Shown: positions 18,421 through 27,281, numbered from the stretch's first letter. The stretch is 64,000 bases of DNA from Halosolutus gelatinilyticus (GCF_023028105.1 NZ_CP095491.1:2294001-2358000), one strand, 5' to 3'. Made by a program: numbers and translations. The notes: a model not told the origin generated them from the letters alone.

Positions 18421-18597
18421 ACACCACGAAAGCCCCTGAAGCGGTCGATCCTCCGGGCCAAGCGAGACGCAGTAAGGACCGCAAGCCCAAAGGGCTGAGG
18501 ACCGCAGCAAGTCGCAGCCAGCGAGGGATCGAAGATCCCTCGAGCAGTCGGCGCTACGCGCCGACGACACCGAGGGCGTCAGGGGCTTTCGTGATGT
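18421..18597 (+). repeat. structured element with 19-bp terminal inverted repeats
   Basis: Left arm 18421-18439 and right arm 18579-18597 are inverted copies (one C/T difference; G-T pairing in RNA). Inside are further hairpins: GAGGGATC-GAA-GATCCCTC near 18520-18545 and GTCGGCGC-TAC-GCGCCGAC at about 18547-18566. It lies in the divergent region between NurA and the phosphoglycerate mutase, about 100 bp from the NurA start. No reading frame. The core ACGAAAGCCCCTG recurs at 29491 and 61291. It could be a miniature inverted-repeat element or a structured RNA; the sequence alone does not decide. Confidence 0.65.
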
Positions 18598-18707
18598 CTA
18601 TATCCATTTCATTACCGACACCAGAGACGGATACTCGCAAACGATCGTTGCGTTCCACCGCACTCGACAGCGATAGCTAGTTAGGCGCGGCAGGTTACGG
18701 ATCGCAC

Positions 18708-20231
18708 ATGGACGCTGCGCTGATCATCCTCGACGGATGGGGCCTCAGTAGCGGAGCAGGACGAGACGCGATCGAAGCGGCCGACACGCCGAACTTCGAT
18801 CGGCTCGCCGACGCCGGCGCGTACGGTACGCTGGAAGTGGCGGGTCGCCGCGTCGGCCTCCCGGACGGACAGATGGGCAACAGCGAGGTCGGCCACCTGA
18901 ACATCGGGGCCGGTCGGGTCGTCTACCAGGAGTACACGCGGATCTCGGACTCGGTCGCCGACGGCACCTTCAGGGAGAACGACGCGATCAACACGGCGTT
19001 CGACAACGCGCGCGCAAACGACGGCACGATCCACTTCGTCGGTCTCGTCAGCGACGGCGGGGTGCACTCCGATCACGAGCACCTCCACGCGCTGATCGAA
19101 CTGGCGGGTGATCGGGACGTCAAGGCCGTCACGCACGCGATCACCGACGGTCGGGACACCTCGCCGACCGGCGGGCGGGACTACCTCGCGACGCTCGAGA
19201 ACGTGATCGCCGAGCACGGGACAGGCCACGTCGCGACGGTCTCGGGCCGGTACTACGCGATGGACCGCGACCAGAACTGGGAGCGGACGAAGCGAGCCTA
19301 CGACGCGATCGTCGAGCGCGAAGCCGAGTACGAGGCCGCCTCCACCGTCGAAGCCGTCGAGGAGTCCTACGATCGGGGCGAAACCGACGAGTTCGTCAAG
19401 CCGACACTGATCGAGGGCGGCCCCGCGCTGGAGGACGGCGACTCGGTCGTCTGGTTCAACTTCCGCTCCGATCGGGCCCGCCAACTGACTCGCATGCTGG
19501 CCGACATCCGGCCCGAGGACTGGTCGGATCAGTTCGAGACGCACCCGCCGAACGCCGAGGTCGTGATGCTGACCCAGTACGACAAGACGTTCGACCTGCC
19601 GATCGCCTACCCGCCGAACCAGCCGAAACAGGTGCTCGGCGAGGTGCTCGCCGACGCGGGCAGGACGCAACTGCGGATCGCCGAATCCGAGAAGTACGCC
19701 CACGTCACCTACTTCTTAAACGGCGGCCGCGAGATCAAGTTCGACGGCGAGATCCGGACGATCGTCGAGAGCCCGGACGTGCCGACCTACGACCTCCAGC
19801 CCGAGATGAGCGCCGCCGAGGTCACGGACGCGGCGATCGACGTGATCGAATCCGACGATCCGGACGTGCTCGTGCTCAACTACGCCAACCCCGACATGGT
19901 CGGCCACACGGGCGACTACGAGGCCGCGATCGAGGCGGTCGAAGCCGTCGACGCGCAACTCGGCCGACTCGCGGACGCGCTCCAGGACGCCGGTTCCCAC
20001 GTGCTGGTCACGGCCGATCACGGCAACGCCGACGACATGGGAACCGAGGCGAATCCGCACACGGCGCACACGTACAACGATGTCCCCCTCGTCTACGTTT
20101 CAGCGGACGGGACGGCGGGCGATCGTCTCGTTCGGAAGGACGGCACGCTCGCCGACATCGCGCCGACGCTGCTCGAACTGATCGGCGTCGATCAGCCCCC
20201 GGAGATGACCGGCGAGTCGCTGCTGGAGTAA
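18708..20231 (+). CDS. gpmI: 2,3-bisphosphoglycerate-independent phosphoglycerate mutase
   Basis: 507 aa, bacterial-type iPGM length. Starts DAALIILDGWGLS (metal-binding Asp9), has catalytic Ser59 in MGNSEVGHLNIG, the VSDGGVHSDHEHL and ITDGRDTSP motifs, and metal ligands in DMVGHTGDYEA and TADHGNADDM. The enzyme interconverts 3- and 2-phosphoglycerate in the cytoplasm for glycolysis and gluconeogenesis. The usual archaeal form (ApgM-type) is shorter; this bacterial-type GpmI is widespread in haloarchaea. Single-gene unit, with the start 24 nt after a possible TATA (TAGTTAG) near 18680. Confidence 0.92.
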   Translation: MDAALIILDGWGLSSGAGRDAIEAADTPNFDRLADAGAYGTLEVAGRRVGLPDGQMGNSEVGHLNIGAGRVVYQEYTRISDSVADGTFRENDAINTAFDNARANDGTIHFVGLVSDGGVHSDHEHLHALIELAGDRDVKAVTHAITDGRDTSPTGGRDYLATLENVIAEHGTGHVATVSGRYYAMDRDQNWERTKRAYDAIVEREAEYEAASTVEAVEESYDRGETDEFVKPTLIEGGPALEDGDSVVWFNFRSDRARQLTRMLADIRPEDWSDQFETHPPNAEVVMLTQYDKTFDLPIAYPPNQPKQVLGEVLADAGRTQLRIAESEKYAHVTYFLNGGREIKFDGEIRTIVESPDVPTYDLQPEMSAAEVTDAAIDVIESDDPDVLVLNYANPDMVGHTGDYEAAIEAVEAVDAQLGRLADALQDAGSHVLVTADHGNADDMGTEANPHTAHTYNDVPLVYVSADGTAGDRLVRKDGTLADIAPTLLELIGVDQPPEMTGESLLE

Positions 20232-20424
20232 GCCACACCGCTACGACTGGTGTGCGGTGGCGCTATCGATCGACCCGAAACCCCCTCATTCGCGTCCCGA
20301 TCGAGCCCGGACCCTACTCTCCGTTTCGTCCGATCGGTCTTCGGAGCCCTACCGGGCGTTCGGGAGCGCACTATAGCCCACATACCAACGTTCAATACCG
20401 CGACACTGGCGGTTATTCCAAGGG

Positions 20425-20847
20425 ATGCCCACAACGTCCACAGCAGACGGCACTCCAGGAACCGACGACCCGATCGTCGAAGCGTACGTCCTCGGGGTTC
20501 GCATCGTCGACGTCGACGGCGCTGGCGAACGCTACCGGTTCGAAGCACCAGATCACGTGGGAGTCGCGTTCGAGGACCTCTCGGATGCGCGGCTATACGC
20601 CGACGTCTACTTCGATGTCAACGGCTTCGTAGAGGAGGGAACCGGCGATCGCGGCGTCCCGCCGGAGATCATCCAAGGCGGCAAGGACACCCTCGCCGCC
20701 TACCTCATCACGCGCCCGTGGGCCGACGTCAACTGGGTCGCGTCCTTCTACGGGGCCGCGCCCGAGGAGATCGAGCGGTACGTCTCGTGGGTCCACCGCC
20801 GCGCCGAAGGGATCAGGGAGACGGTCCGCGATCGCGACCTCGAGTGA
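20425..20847 (+). CDS. conserved haloarchaeal hypothetical protein
   Basis: 140 aa, acidic and soluble. After a disordered N-terminus (1-15) there is a compact region: DPIVEAYVLGVRIVDVDGAG, FEDLSDARLYADVYFDVNGF, then helices around IQGGKDTLAAYLITRPW and a terminal AEGIRETVRDRD. No catalytic motif or signal peptide. I do not recognise a named family. It is a monocistron following the mutase gene by 193 bp, and codon use is like its neighbours, so it looks like an expressed chromosomal gene. Confidence 0.6.
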   Translation: MPTTSTADGTPGTDDPIVEAYVLGVRIVDVDGAGERYRFEAPDHVGVAFEDLSDARLYADVYFDVNGFVEEGTGDRGVPPEIIQGGKDTLAAYLITRPWADVNWVASFYGAAPEEIERYVSWVHRRAEGIRETVRDRDLE

Positions 20848-21206
20848 ACGGCTCGCGGGCGCGACCGAGGGGGCTCCTTCTTCGGGCACCGTACCTGGTT
20901 CACCATCGGGACCGATCCATCCGGGCCGACAGCCGGTCTTTCGACCCCGATCGCCGATCGACGTCAGTAGACTTCGGCGATCCTCCGACCGGTCACCCGA
21001 ACGCTTCGGCGACGATCGATCGATCGGTCCGAAGACGGCGTCGGGCGCCGGCCGGTTCACCGACTACATATCGATCAATAGCTCTCGACTCGTCCGCCCC
21101 GATCCCGATAGCCGTCCGGTGATCACAATTCGGTTCTCGTGGAATATTATTCGACGATAGATCTATTATAAAAACTCATCCATGAAACAGGGAATATCAC
21201 GATCGC
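20848..21206. promoter_or_regulatory. 5' region with TATA box of the PhoX-like operon
   Basis: The 359 bp holds no supported gene. Its last 60 bp is AT-rich, with a TATA box TTATAAAA at 21166-21173 that would start transcription about 10 nt before the ATG at 21207, so nearly leaderless. The ATG at 21182 is too close to the TATA box to be the start. Confidence 0.5.
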
Positions 21207-23837
21207 ATGGCGGAATTTACCAGGCGAAAACTGATGGCATCGTCGATAGCCGCGGCGATCGGGACCGGTGCGGTCGGTACCGCGAGCGCGCTGGACCGAC
21301 CGGACGAACACGACTCTCCGGAGGCGCCGTACGTCGAGGGAGAGATGAAACGACTGTCGACGACCGCCTTCGGTGCGGAGGTCACGGGGCCGTTCGTCTT
21401 CGAGACGGGCGAACTCCTCTACAGCCTCCAGGCACCGAGCTCCGACAACCCAGAACCGTTCGACAAGGGTGGCGTCGGCGTCATCGACGACTTCCGGTTC
21501 ACGTTCAACGGTCGGAACGACGAGTTCGACGAGATGGAGCCGCCTCGAACCGAGGGCGAACAGGGGACGGTCAAGACGGCCGCGGGCGAGTACCGGCTGC
21601 TCGTCCAGGAAAGCGATCCGATCAACGGCGGAACCGAACGGTTCGGCCACCCGGAAACGCCCGACGGCGAGGACGTCGCGGACGTCGTCGACGAGAGCTA
21701 CGTCGGCGTCGGCGGCGTCACCGACATGAACTTCTTCGTGTCGACGAACGACGACGGCACCGAAGGCTACCTCTTCACCAACAACGAAACGCGCCCCGGC
21801 GCGATCACCCGGACGCCGCTGTACCGCGACGAGGACGGCTACTGGCAGGCGGACCTCGAGAACGCCCTCGAAGTCGAGAACACCGAGGCGTTTCGCGAAC
21901 TCGGCGGGACCAGGATCAACTGTTACGGCGACCTGACGCCGTGGGAGACGCCGGTTTCCTCGGAGGAGGAGTACGGACACCCGCGGCTCAACGGGACGAC
22001 GACCGCCGGCGATATCGTCGACGAAGGAAGCGGCGTCGGCCTCCGCGGGGGTAGCGAGTTCTGGAACCGCCCGAACGCCACGGAGGTGGGCGATTCCCTC
22101 GAGGAGATATTCGGAGACGACGCCTGGTCGCCGGCCGGTATCTGGTCGCTCACCGGACTCGAGAAGCAAGCGTACTACCTCGGTGCCGAACCGGTCGACG
22201 TCGAGGACGGCGAGGACACGATCGAGCCGATCGGCGACGTCTTCCCCAACCGCTACCGGTACGGGTACAACGTCGAGGTCGCGAACCCGACTGCGGACGA
22301 TCCCGAGGCGATGGACCCGGTCAAACACTACGTTTTCGGTCGTGCCGCCTGGGAGTGTCCGGAGTTCCTGCCCGACGAACGGACCGTCTACGGTGCCTCC
22401 GACGGCGGCGCCAAGGGCATCTACAAGTTCGTCGCCGACGAGCCGTTCACGTCCTACGACGATCGGATGGACGTCCGCGGTACGCTCTACGCCATCGAGG
22501 CGACCGAGACCGGTGACGGGCCGGTCGACGAGGTCGACCTCGACGTTGAGTGGCTCCCGCTCGGCACCGCCAGCAACGCCGAGATCGAGTCCTGGATCAC
22601 TGACTACGACGACGTGACCCAGGTCGACTACCTCGAGACCCACGCCGAGACCGACTGGCAGGAGGACCTCGAGGCCGCCCTTGCGGAGGCCGACGAGGAG
22701 GTCGCCGTCAACGGCAACCAGGACCACATCACCGACGAGGAGATCATCGAGTGGGCCGAGCAGTACGAAGCGCACGGCCCCGAGGGCGTCGACGAGGACC
22801 TCCGACGGGTTCCGTTTCTCGAAACTCGGGCGGCCGCAAGGGAGATCGGCGCGACGATCGAGTTCAACAAGGCCGAAGGGATCGACGCACACGACGAGGC
22901 CGAACCCGGCGACTTCATCTACTTCGCGATTTCCTCGCTCGGCGGCTCCATGACCGACGACGAGGGCGAACTCCGGTTCGACGAGGTCGACACTGGTCTC
23001 CTCTACCGGGCCGAACTCGAAGACGACTACGACGTCTCCACCCTCGAACCGGTCATCGTCGGCCCGAACCCGAGCGACTCCGAATCGCTCCAGGACGTCT
23101 CGCTCATCAACCTCGACAACGTGATGGTGATGGAAGACGGTCGCGTCATCCTCTGTGAGGACAAGGGGAACTTCGGCCGCTCGTACCCCAACGACGCGAT
23201 GTGGGTCTACGAGCCGCCGACGACGATCCACGTCGACTCGCTGGCGGTCGGTCACGGCGCGACCGGCGAGGTCGACCTCACGCTTTCGTCGCTGCCCGAC
23301 GGACTCGCAGGCGGTCGCATCACGGTCTCGGTCGAACACGTCGACGTCGCCGAGATCGTCGACGCCAGCTACCACGACGATCTCGACCTCACAAGCGACC
23401 CCGTGATCGACGGATCGAGCGTCGAACTCCGCCTGGCCGACATCGAGGACGAGATCGGCACCGGCAGGCAGGTGACGCTGGCGACGATCGAACTCGAGGG
23501 GGTCGACACCGGGACGACTGACCTCACGATCGACGTGCACGCGCTCGACGACGACGACGGTGCGGCGATCGAGCCGGACCCGCGACCCGGCGTCGTGGTC
23601 ACCGGTCCGCCGCCGATCGGCGGCGGACCGGGCGGCGGCGGTGCGCCGACGGATCCCGACGGCGACGGGCGCTTCGAGGACGTCAACGGCAACGGCCGGC
23701 TGGACTACGACGACATCGTCCTGCTGTTCGAGTCCATCGAGGACGACGCCGTCGAGTTGAACGAGGACGCGTTCGACTTCAACGAGAACGGCCGGATCGA
23801 CTACGACGACGTCGTCGCCCTCTACGACGAGCTGTGA
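21207..23837 (+). CDS. exported PhoX-like protein with cohesin-like and dockerin-like modules
   Basis: 876 aa with a Tat signal (TRRKLMASS). The catalytic part (about 60-650) shows the PhoX/DUF839 pattern: NCYGDLTPWETP followed by SSEEEYGHP, with Cys239 in the NC position, and later the phrase GAKGIYKFVADEP. In PhoX a cysteine and paired glutamates bind iron and calcium; these residues are recognisable but diverged. A cohesin-like beta domain follows (about 670-795, from TIHVDSLAVGHGATG), then a Pro/Gly linker and a C-terminal dockerin-like module with two calcium loops, DVNGNGRLDYDD and DFNENGRIDYDD. Its stop overlaps the next start (GTGA), so it is coupled to the cohesin-like protein. Exported phosphatase or phytase-like role is inferred. 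Confidence 0.75.
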   Translation: MAEFTRRKLMASSIAAAIGTGAVGTASALDRPDEHDSPEAPYVEGEMKRLSTTAFGAEVTGPFVFETGELLYSLQAPSSDNPEPFDKGGVGVIDDFRFTFNGRNDEFDEMEPPRTEGEQGTVKTAAGEYRLLVQESDPINGGTERFGHPETPDGEDVADVVDESYVGVGGVTDMNFFVSTNDDGTEGYLFTNNETRPGAITRTPLYRDEDGYWQADLENALEVENTEAFRELGGTRINCYGDLTPWETPVSSEEEYGHPRLNGTTTAGDIVDEGSGVGLRGGSEFWNRPNATEVGDSLEEIFGDDAWSPAGIWSLTGLEKQAYYLGAEPVDVEDGEDTIEPIGDVFPNRYRYGYNVEVANPTADDPEAMDPVKHYVFGRAAWECPEFLPDERTVYGASDGGAKGIYKFVADEPFTSYDDRMDVRGTLYAIEATETGDGPVDEVDLDVEWLPLGTASNAEIESWITDYDDVTQVDYLETHAETDWQEDLEAALAEADEEVAVNGNQDHITDEEIIEWAEQYEAHGPEGVDEDLRRVPFLETRAAAREIGATIEFNKAEGIDAHDEAEPGDFIYFAISSLGGSMTDDEGELRFDEVDTGLLYRAELEDDYDVSTLEPVIVGPNPSDSESLQDVSLINLDNVMVMEDGRVILCEDKGNFGRSYPNDAMWVYEPPTTIHVDSLAVGHGATGEVDLTLSSLPDGLAGGRITVSVEHVDVAEIVDASYHDDLDLTSDPVIDGSSVELRLADIEDEIGTGRQVTLATIELEGVDTGTTDLTIDVHALDDDDGAAIEPDPRPGVVVTGPPPIGGGPGGGGAPTDPDGDGRFEDVNGNGRLDYDDIVLLFESIEDDAVELNEDAFDFNENGRIDYDDVVALYDEL

Positions 23838-24547
23838 GCGCCGATCGTACGTCCGCGGCGCTCGTCGCCGTGCTCGCGCTCGCCGCCGCCCTCGGCGCGA
23901 TCGCGAGCGGGACGGTCGTCGCGGGAGCGACCGCGAGCGCGGTCCCCGGCGAAGCGGTCGACACCGCGATCGTCGTCGACGACGCGACGGTCGAGGCCGG
24001 CGACGACGCCACGCTCCGCGTGGTGCTGACCGACGCGCCCGACGGGCTCGCCGGATTCGAACTCACGATCGCGCTCGCCGCCGACGTCGCGACCGTCGAC
24101 GGTGCCCGCTATCCCGGCGCGTTCGGAATGACGACCGAGCCGGCCGTGAGCGACGACGGACGGTCCGTCACCGTCGAGGCCGTCGATCTCGACGACGAGA
24201 TCACGGCCGGCGCGACCGGCGTCACGCTGGCGGCGATCGACGTTACGGGAACCGACGCCGGCGAGACCGACCTGACGATCGAAGCGGTGCAGGCGGACGC
24301 CGACGGGGGCGATCGGATCGCGCCGACGCTTCGAGCCGGGAAGCTGACCGTCGTCGACGACGAGGCGGACGGAACCGACGCGAGCGGGTCGACCGCCGCC
24401 GTCGCTCCCGTCGGCGACGAGTCGACCGACGCCTCGGCTGACGGCGGCTCGTCGGCCGATTTGGTGCCCGGATTCGCGGCCGACGTCGCGGTCGTGGCGA
24501 TCGGTGTAATCCTCGTCGCCGCCCTGTGGATCGAGAGTCGCCGCTAA
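23834..24547 (+). CDS. membrane-anchored cohesin-like protein
   Basis: 237 aa, GTG start at 23834 overlapping the previous stop by GTGA. Signal peptide or anchor helix at residues 8-35, cohesin-like domain at about 40-165 (VDTAIVVDDATVEAGDDATLR, DGLAGFELTIALA, GVTLAAIDVTGTDAGETDLTI), an acidic Ser/Ala linker, then a C-terminal transmembrane helix (about 213-232) and a basic end ESRR. The cohesin-like region has the same order of motifs as the cohesin-like domain of the upstream protein (GLAG; VTLA.I...G.D.G.TDLTI). The pair looks like an anchored receptor with a dockerin-bearing enzyme next to it. Confidence 0.75.
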   Translation: MSADRTSAALVAVLALAAALGAIASGTVVAGATASAVPGEAVDTAIVVDDATVEAGDDATLRVVLTDAPDGLAGFELTIALAADVATVDGARYPGAFGMTTEPAVSDDGRSVTVEAVDLDDEITAGATGVTLAAIDVTGTDAGETDLTIEAVQADADGGDRIAPTLRAGKLTVVDDEADGTDASGSTAAVAPVGDESTDASADGGSSADLVPGFAADVAVVAIGVILVAALWIESRR

Positions 24548-24715
24548 GAGACGGCACGTACCCGATCGTTCGGACCCGCCGTCGCACCCGGGCCGCCGTT
24601 GCGATCGAGCGGGCCCGAGTTCGCCGTCCGATGGTAGATCTGTGCGAACGGTGAACACACTTCGGCGAGTGAGATAGCCCTCCCGGTTAAGGTCTCTCGG
24701 CTCGACCGGTCGCGT

Positions 24716-25105
24716 ATGGCAACGGGGCTCCTCACGACCGATGCTGTCGACCGATTCGTCACCACGTGTCGGGATTCCGTCGGATCGGAACTGCGATCGG
24801 TCACGTACTTCACCCGCGACGACTTCGAGCAGGTCTACCTCCGCGACGACCTCGAGCGAAACGCCGATCTGGAGACGTTCATCGGCAACGAGTGGCGCGG
24901 GTTCAAGGTCACCCAGGCCGCCTACGAGGGGTCGGAGCTCGGCACCTACCAGTACACGATCCGGGTTTTCGACAACGGTTATCTCCTCCGCGTCACCTCC
25001 GACCGCGAAGGCGTGTTCGTCACGACCGACGATCTCACGCTGGAGGAGTTCGAGTCGCTCGCGTCCGTCCTGCACGACGAACTCGAGCGGCGTGCGCTCG
25101 ACTAG
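24716..25105 (+). CDS. conserved haloarchaeal protein, DUF7522 type
   Basis: 129 aa, soluble, mixed alpha/beta. Recognisable by ELRSVTYFTRDDFEQVYLRDDLE, EWRGFKVTQAAYEGSELGTYQY and the end VTTDDLTLEEFESLASVL. I associate this with the halophile family DUF7522 from memory, at moderate certainty. No catalytic motif. Leaderless start: a TTAAGG stretch lies about 30 bp upstream of ATG 24716. A signalling or stress role has been suggested for some small proteins of this kind, but nothing in the sequence supports a specific one. Confidence 0.6.
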   Translation: MATGLLTTDAVDRFVTTCRDSVGSELRSVTYFTRDDFEQVYLRDDLERNADLETFIGNEWRGFKVTQAAYEGSELGTYQYTIRVFDNGYLLRVTSDREGVFVTTDDLTLEEFESLASVLHDELERRALD

Positions 25106-25124
25106 AACTGCAACGCCGTCGCGT

Positions 25125-25301
25125 CTAGCGGCGATCGGTCGCGCTCGACTCGCGGTCCGGGTCGCGTCGCGCGACCGATCGTTCGGTCTTCGACTCGGTT
25201 CCGATCGGCAACCCCGATCCCAGTTCGTCGTGAATCCCGAGCAGTCGTGCGAAGCGCTGGCGCTCTGCGGCGAGTCTGTCCAAAGTCATGCTGACCAACA
25301 T
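25125..25301 (-). CDS. possible small protein
   Basis: 58 aa from ATG 25301 (MLVSMTLDRLAAERQRFAR); an internal ATG lies four codons on. One helix is followed by a polar Arg/Ser/Asp-rich tail. A TATA-like CATTACTA lies about 22 bp upstream on this strand, fitting a leaderless start. In such GC-rich DNA this length of frame is easily random; support is weak. Confidence 0.3.
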   Translation of the reverse strand: MLVSMTLDRLAAERQRFARLLGIHDELGSGLPIGTESKTERSVARRDPDRESSATDRR

Positions 25302-25462
25302 GCCCAGATCCGTCGTAGTAATGCGGGGCGTGTCGACCGGAAATCGGACCCTAGGTACGCGAATCGGTCCCGACGCCGTCGGCGAGATTCGTCGAAAGCG
25401 ATCCGTAACGGGGTCGAACGACAGCGTAACATCCTTTTCCGCCACGCCCGTCCACTCCGCCG

Positions 25463-25990
25463 ATGACCGATCTTCCACCCGCCGTCGAGCGCGAACTCGA
25501 CGCCCACGACGCGTTCCGGCCGTCCGACGAGGGGTACGACCTGACGACGACGGTCTTCGAGACGATCGTCGCCGCCGACGACGCCGAGGGCGAGCGCGAC
25601 GGGCGCTTTGTCGTCACCGTGGTTCTGCCGACGCTCGACGCCGCGGTGGCCGGTGAGTCCGTCGCCGACGTCGTCGAAGACGGCTGGTTCGAGACGCTCG
25701 AACGCCGACTCAAAGACGTCTTCACCGTCACGCACACGAGCACGCACGACGATCCGCTCGTCGATCGCGAGGACGACGAGGTCCGCGTAACGCTCGAGTA
25801 CGTCGCCTGGGACGCTCGGGAGGGCGTCGAGGACGCCAAGGCGCTCGCCGAGTTCGTCGAGGGAACCTTCGCCCAGGGGATCGTTCCGGGCTACGAGTAC
25901 CGCGGCGAGGCGGCCACGCTCCTCGAGAACGCCCAGAACCGCGGCCAGTCGGAGAGCGAGGACGGGAGCCGCGGCGGGATGCCGATGTAG
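25463..25990 (+). CDS. conserved haloarchaeal protein, DUF5813 type
   Basis: 175 aa, acidic. Conserved blocks include PPAVERELDAHDAF, GRFVVTVVLPTLDAAV, WFETLERRLKDVFTVTHTST and FVEGTFAQGIVPGYEYRG. I recall this pattern as DUF5813. No catalytic residue set or membrane segment; cytoplasmic. The last 15 residues (GQSESEDGSRGGMPM) look disordered. Monocistronic with a leaderless start preceded by AACATCC about 30 bp upstream. Function unknown. Confidence 0.65.
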   Translation: MTDLPPAVERELDAHDAFRPSDEGYDLTTTVFETIVAADDAEGERDGRFVVTVVLPTLDAAVAGESVADVVEDGWFETLERRLKDVFTVTHTSTHDDPLVDREDDEVRVTLEYVAWDAREGVEDAKALAEFVEGTFAQGIVPGYEYRGEAATLLENAQNRGQSESEDGSRGGMPM

Positions 25991-26016
25991 TTTCCACCTG
26001 TCCTGTCGATCGCGGT

Positions 26017-26225
26017 GGCCGGGAGCGCGGCTCGAGACATCGAGAGCCGCGCGACTCGGGGAAGGGCAGGCTACGATCAATTCAATCACCGCGAGCGAAG
26101 CCACAGGCTGAGCGAGCGGGCCGACGACCGATGTGGAGAACGCGAAGCGTTCGGAACGGAGGGAGGAGCGCTTTTCATCGAAGTTTTGCCGAGGGCCGGC
26201 TTCGCCGGTCCGCAGAGCAAAAGTT
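26017..26225. other. structured intergenic element between convergent genes
   Basis: Non-coding stretch with several hairpins: GCGCGGCTC-10 nt-GAGCCGCGC near 26025-26052, AACGC-GAA-GCGTT near 26139-26151, and GGGCCGGC-TTC-GCCGGTCC near 26193-26211. It sits between the convergent DUF5813 and Lrp genes and ends with an A-rich GAGCAAAAG. The phrase GGAGGAGCGCTTTTCATCGAAG resembles intergenic sequence I have seen in other haloarchaea. A two-way transcription stop or dispersed repeat are both possible. Confidence 0.45.
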
Positions 26226-26230
26226 CGTCT

Positions 26231-26461
26231 CTAGTCCATCGCGATGTACGTCTGCGTGTCCTCGATGCCCTCGATGCCCTGGATCCGCGTCGCCGCGATC
26301 TCCTTGACCGCGGCCGGCGTGTCGACCTGCGCCTTCGCGATGATGTCGACGTCGCCGGCGACGATGTGCGCCGCCGTGACGCCGTCGATCGACTGAATGC
26401 TGTCTCGGAGTCGGTCCGCCTCGCCCGTGTTCGCCTTTATCATGACGAACGCTGTAACCAT
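26231..26461 (-). CDS. stand-alone Lrp/AsnC ligand-binding (RAM) domain
   Basis: 76 aa: only the regulator-of-amino-acid-metabolism (RAM) fold, with VTAFVMIKANTGEADRL, the ligand-loop phrase AAHIVAGDVDIIAKAQV and a terminal THTYI-like stretch ending AMD. There is no helix-turn-helix, so it does not bind DNA by itself. It overlaps the TrkA stop by one nucleotide (TGATG), so the two are coupled and made together. RAM domains form oligomers that sense small molecules; a role in gating or reporting on TrkA is inferred from context. Its closest relative in the window is the divergent gene at 27282 (VAG.YDII pattern shared). Confidence 0.85.
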   Translation of the reverse strand: MVTAFVMIKANTGEADRLRDSIQSIDGVTAAHIVAGDVDIIAKAQVDTPAAVKEIAATRIQGIEGIEDTQTYIAMD

Positions 26462-27168
26462 CAGTTGACACCTCCTGAACCCTGTCCGGCGTTCGCGACG
26501 GCCTGGGTCGGCGTCTCGCCGACCAGGAGCTGTCTGACGTCGCTCAGCACGTCGAAGTCGGCCAGCACGACCAGCCGATCGCCGTCCTCGAGCGAGAGGT
26601 CCTCGTTCGGGATCTCGAGCGGCCGGTCGCGCTTGCCGAACGCGAGGACGGTCGCGTCGGCCGGGAGTTGCAGTTCGCTGATCGTGTATCCGTTGACGGG
26701 TGCGTCGGTCGTGATCGTGAGTTCGACGACCTGCAGGTTCTGGGCGATGTCGGCGATCGCCCGGATCGTGCCGCCCAGCAGAGCGTTCTTGGCGCCGATC
26801 GCGCCGAGGCGTTCGGGGTAGATCACCTCGTCGACCTCGGTGGCGTACTTGCGGTAGATCCCCTCGCGGTAGGCTTCGTCGATGCGCATGATCGTCCGGC
26901 ACCCGTAGTGGTCCCCGATCATGCAGGCGGTGAAGTTGACGTTCAGGTTGCCCGTGAGGGCGCCGAGCGCGTCGGCGTCTTCGATGCCGGCCTCCTCCAG
27001 GATGTCCTCCCTGGAGCCGTCGCCGGTGACGACGGTAAAGCCCTGGTTCTGGGCGCGCCTGACCATCGCCTCGTCGCGTTCGATTACCGTTACGTCGTGG
27101 CCTTCGTCGCGGAGGACGCGCGCCGTGCGCAGGCCGACTCGTCCGGCACCTATGATCACGAACCGCAT
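26461..27168 (-). CDS. TrkA-type potassium uptake regulator (RCK domains)
   Basis: 235 aa from ATG 27168 (MRFVIIGAGRVG); a longer upstream frame is a shadow. TrkA-N: Rossmann dinucleotide motif GAGRVGLRTARVL and acidic end VIERDE, with the later TGDGSREDIL. TrkA-C (about 150-220): VVELTITTDAPVNGYTISELQLPADATVLAF. Binds NAD(H) and regulates potassium uptake through a partner membrane channel, which is not in the window. Followed in the same operon by a RAM-domain protein. Promoter is shared with the divergent RAM gene at 27282. Confidence 0.88.
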   Translation of the reverse strand: MRFVIIGAGRVGLRTARVLRDEGHDVTVIERDEAMVRRAQNQGFTVVTGDGSREDILEEAGIEDADALGALTGNLNVNFTACMIGDHYGCRTIMRIDEAYREGIYRKYATEVDEVIYPERLGAIGAKNALLGGTIRAIADIAQNLQVVELTITTDAPVNGYTISELQLPADATVLAFGKRDRPLEIPNEDLSLEDGDRLVVLADFDVLSDVRQLLVGETPTQAVANAGQGSGGVN

Positions 27169-27281
27169 GGACTGGGGTACGCCCGCCCACGTGAATAAGT
27201 TTGCGCCGGTGTCACACACGTCGGCGAGACGATCGGCCAAAGGCTTTAGTCGTGTGATGGTGTACCACACCAGCGAGACAG

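Noticed and set aside
18421-18600. Insertion sequence
   Set aside because: It has inverted ends but no transposase frame, and at 177 bp it is too short.
21147-23540. 797-residue frame opposite the PhoX-like gene
   Set aside because: Antisense shadow with Val/Asp/Arg-rich repeats; the plus-strand gene has a Tat signal and clear domains.
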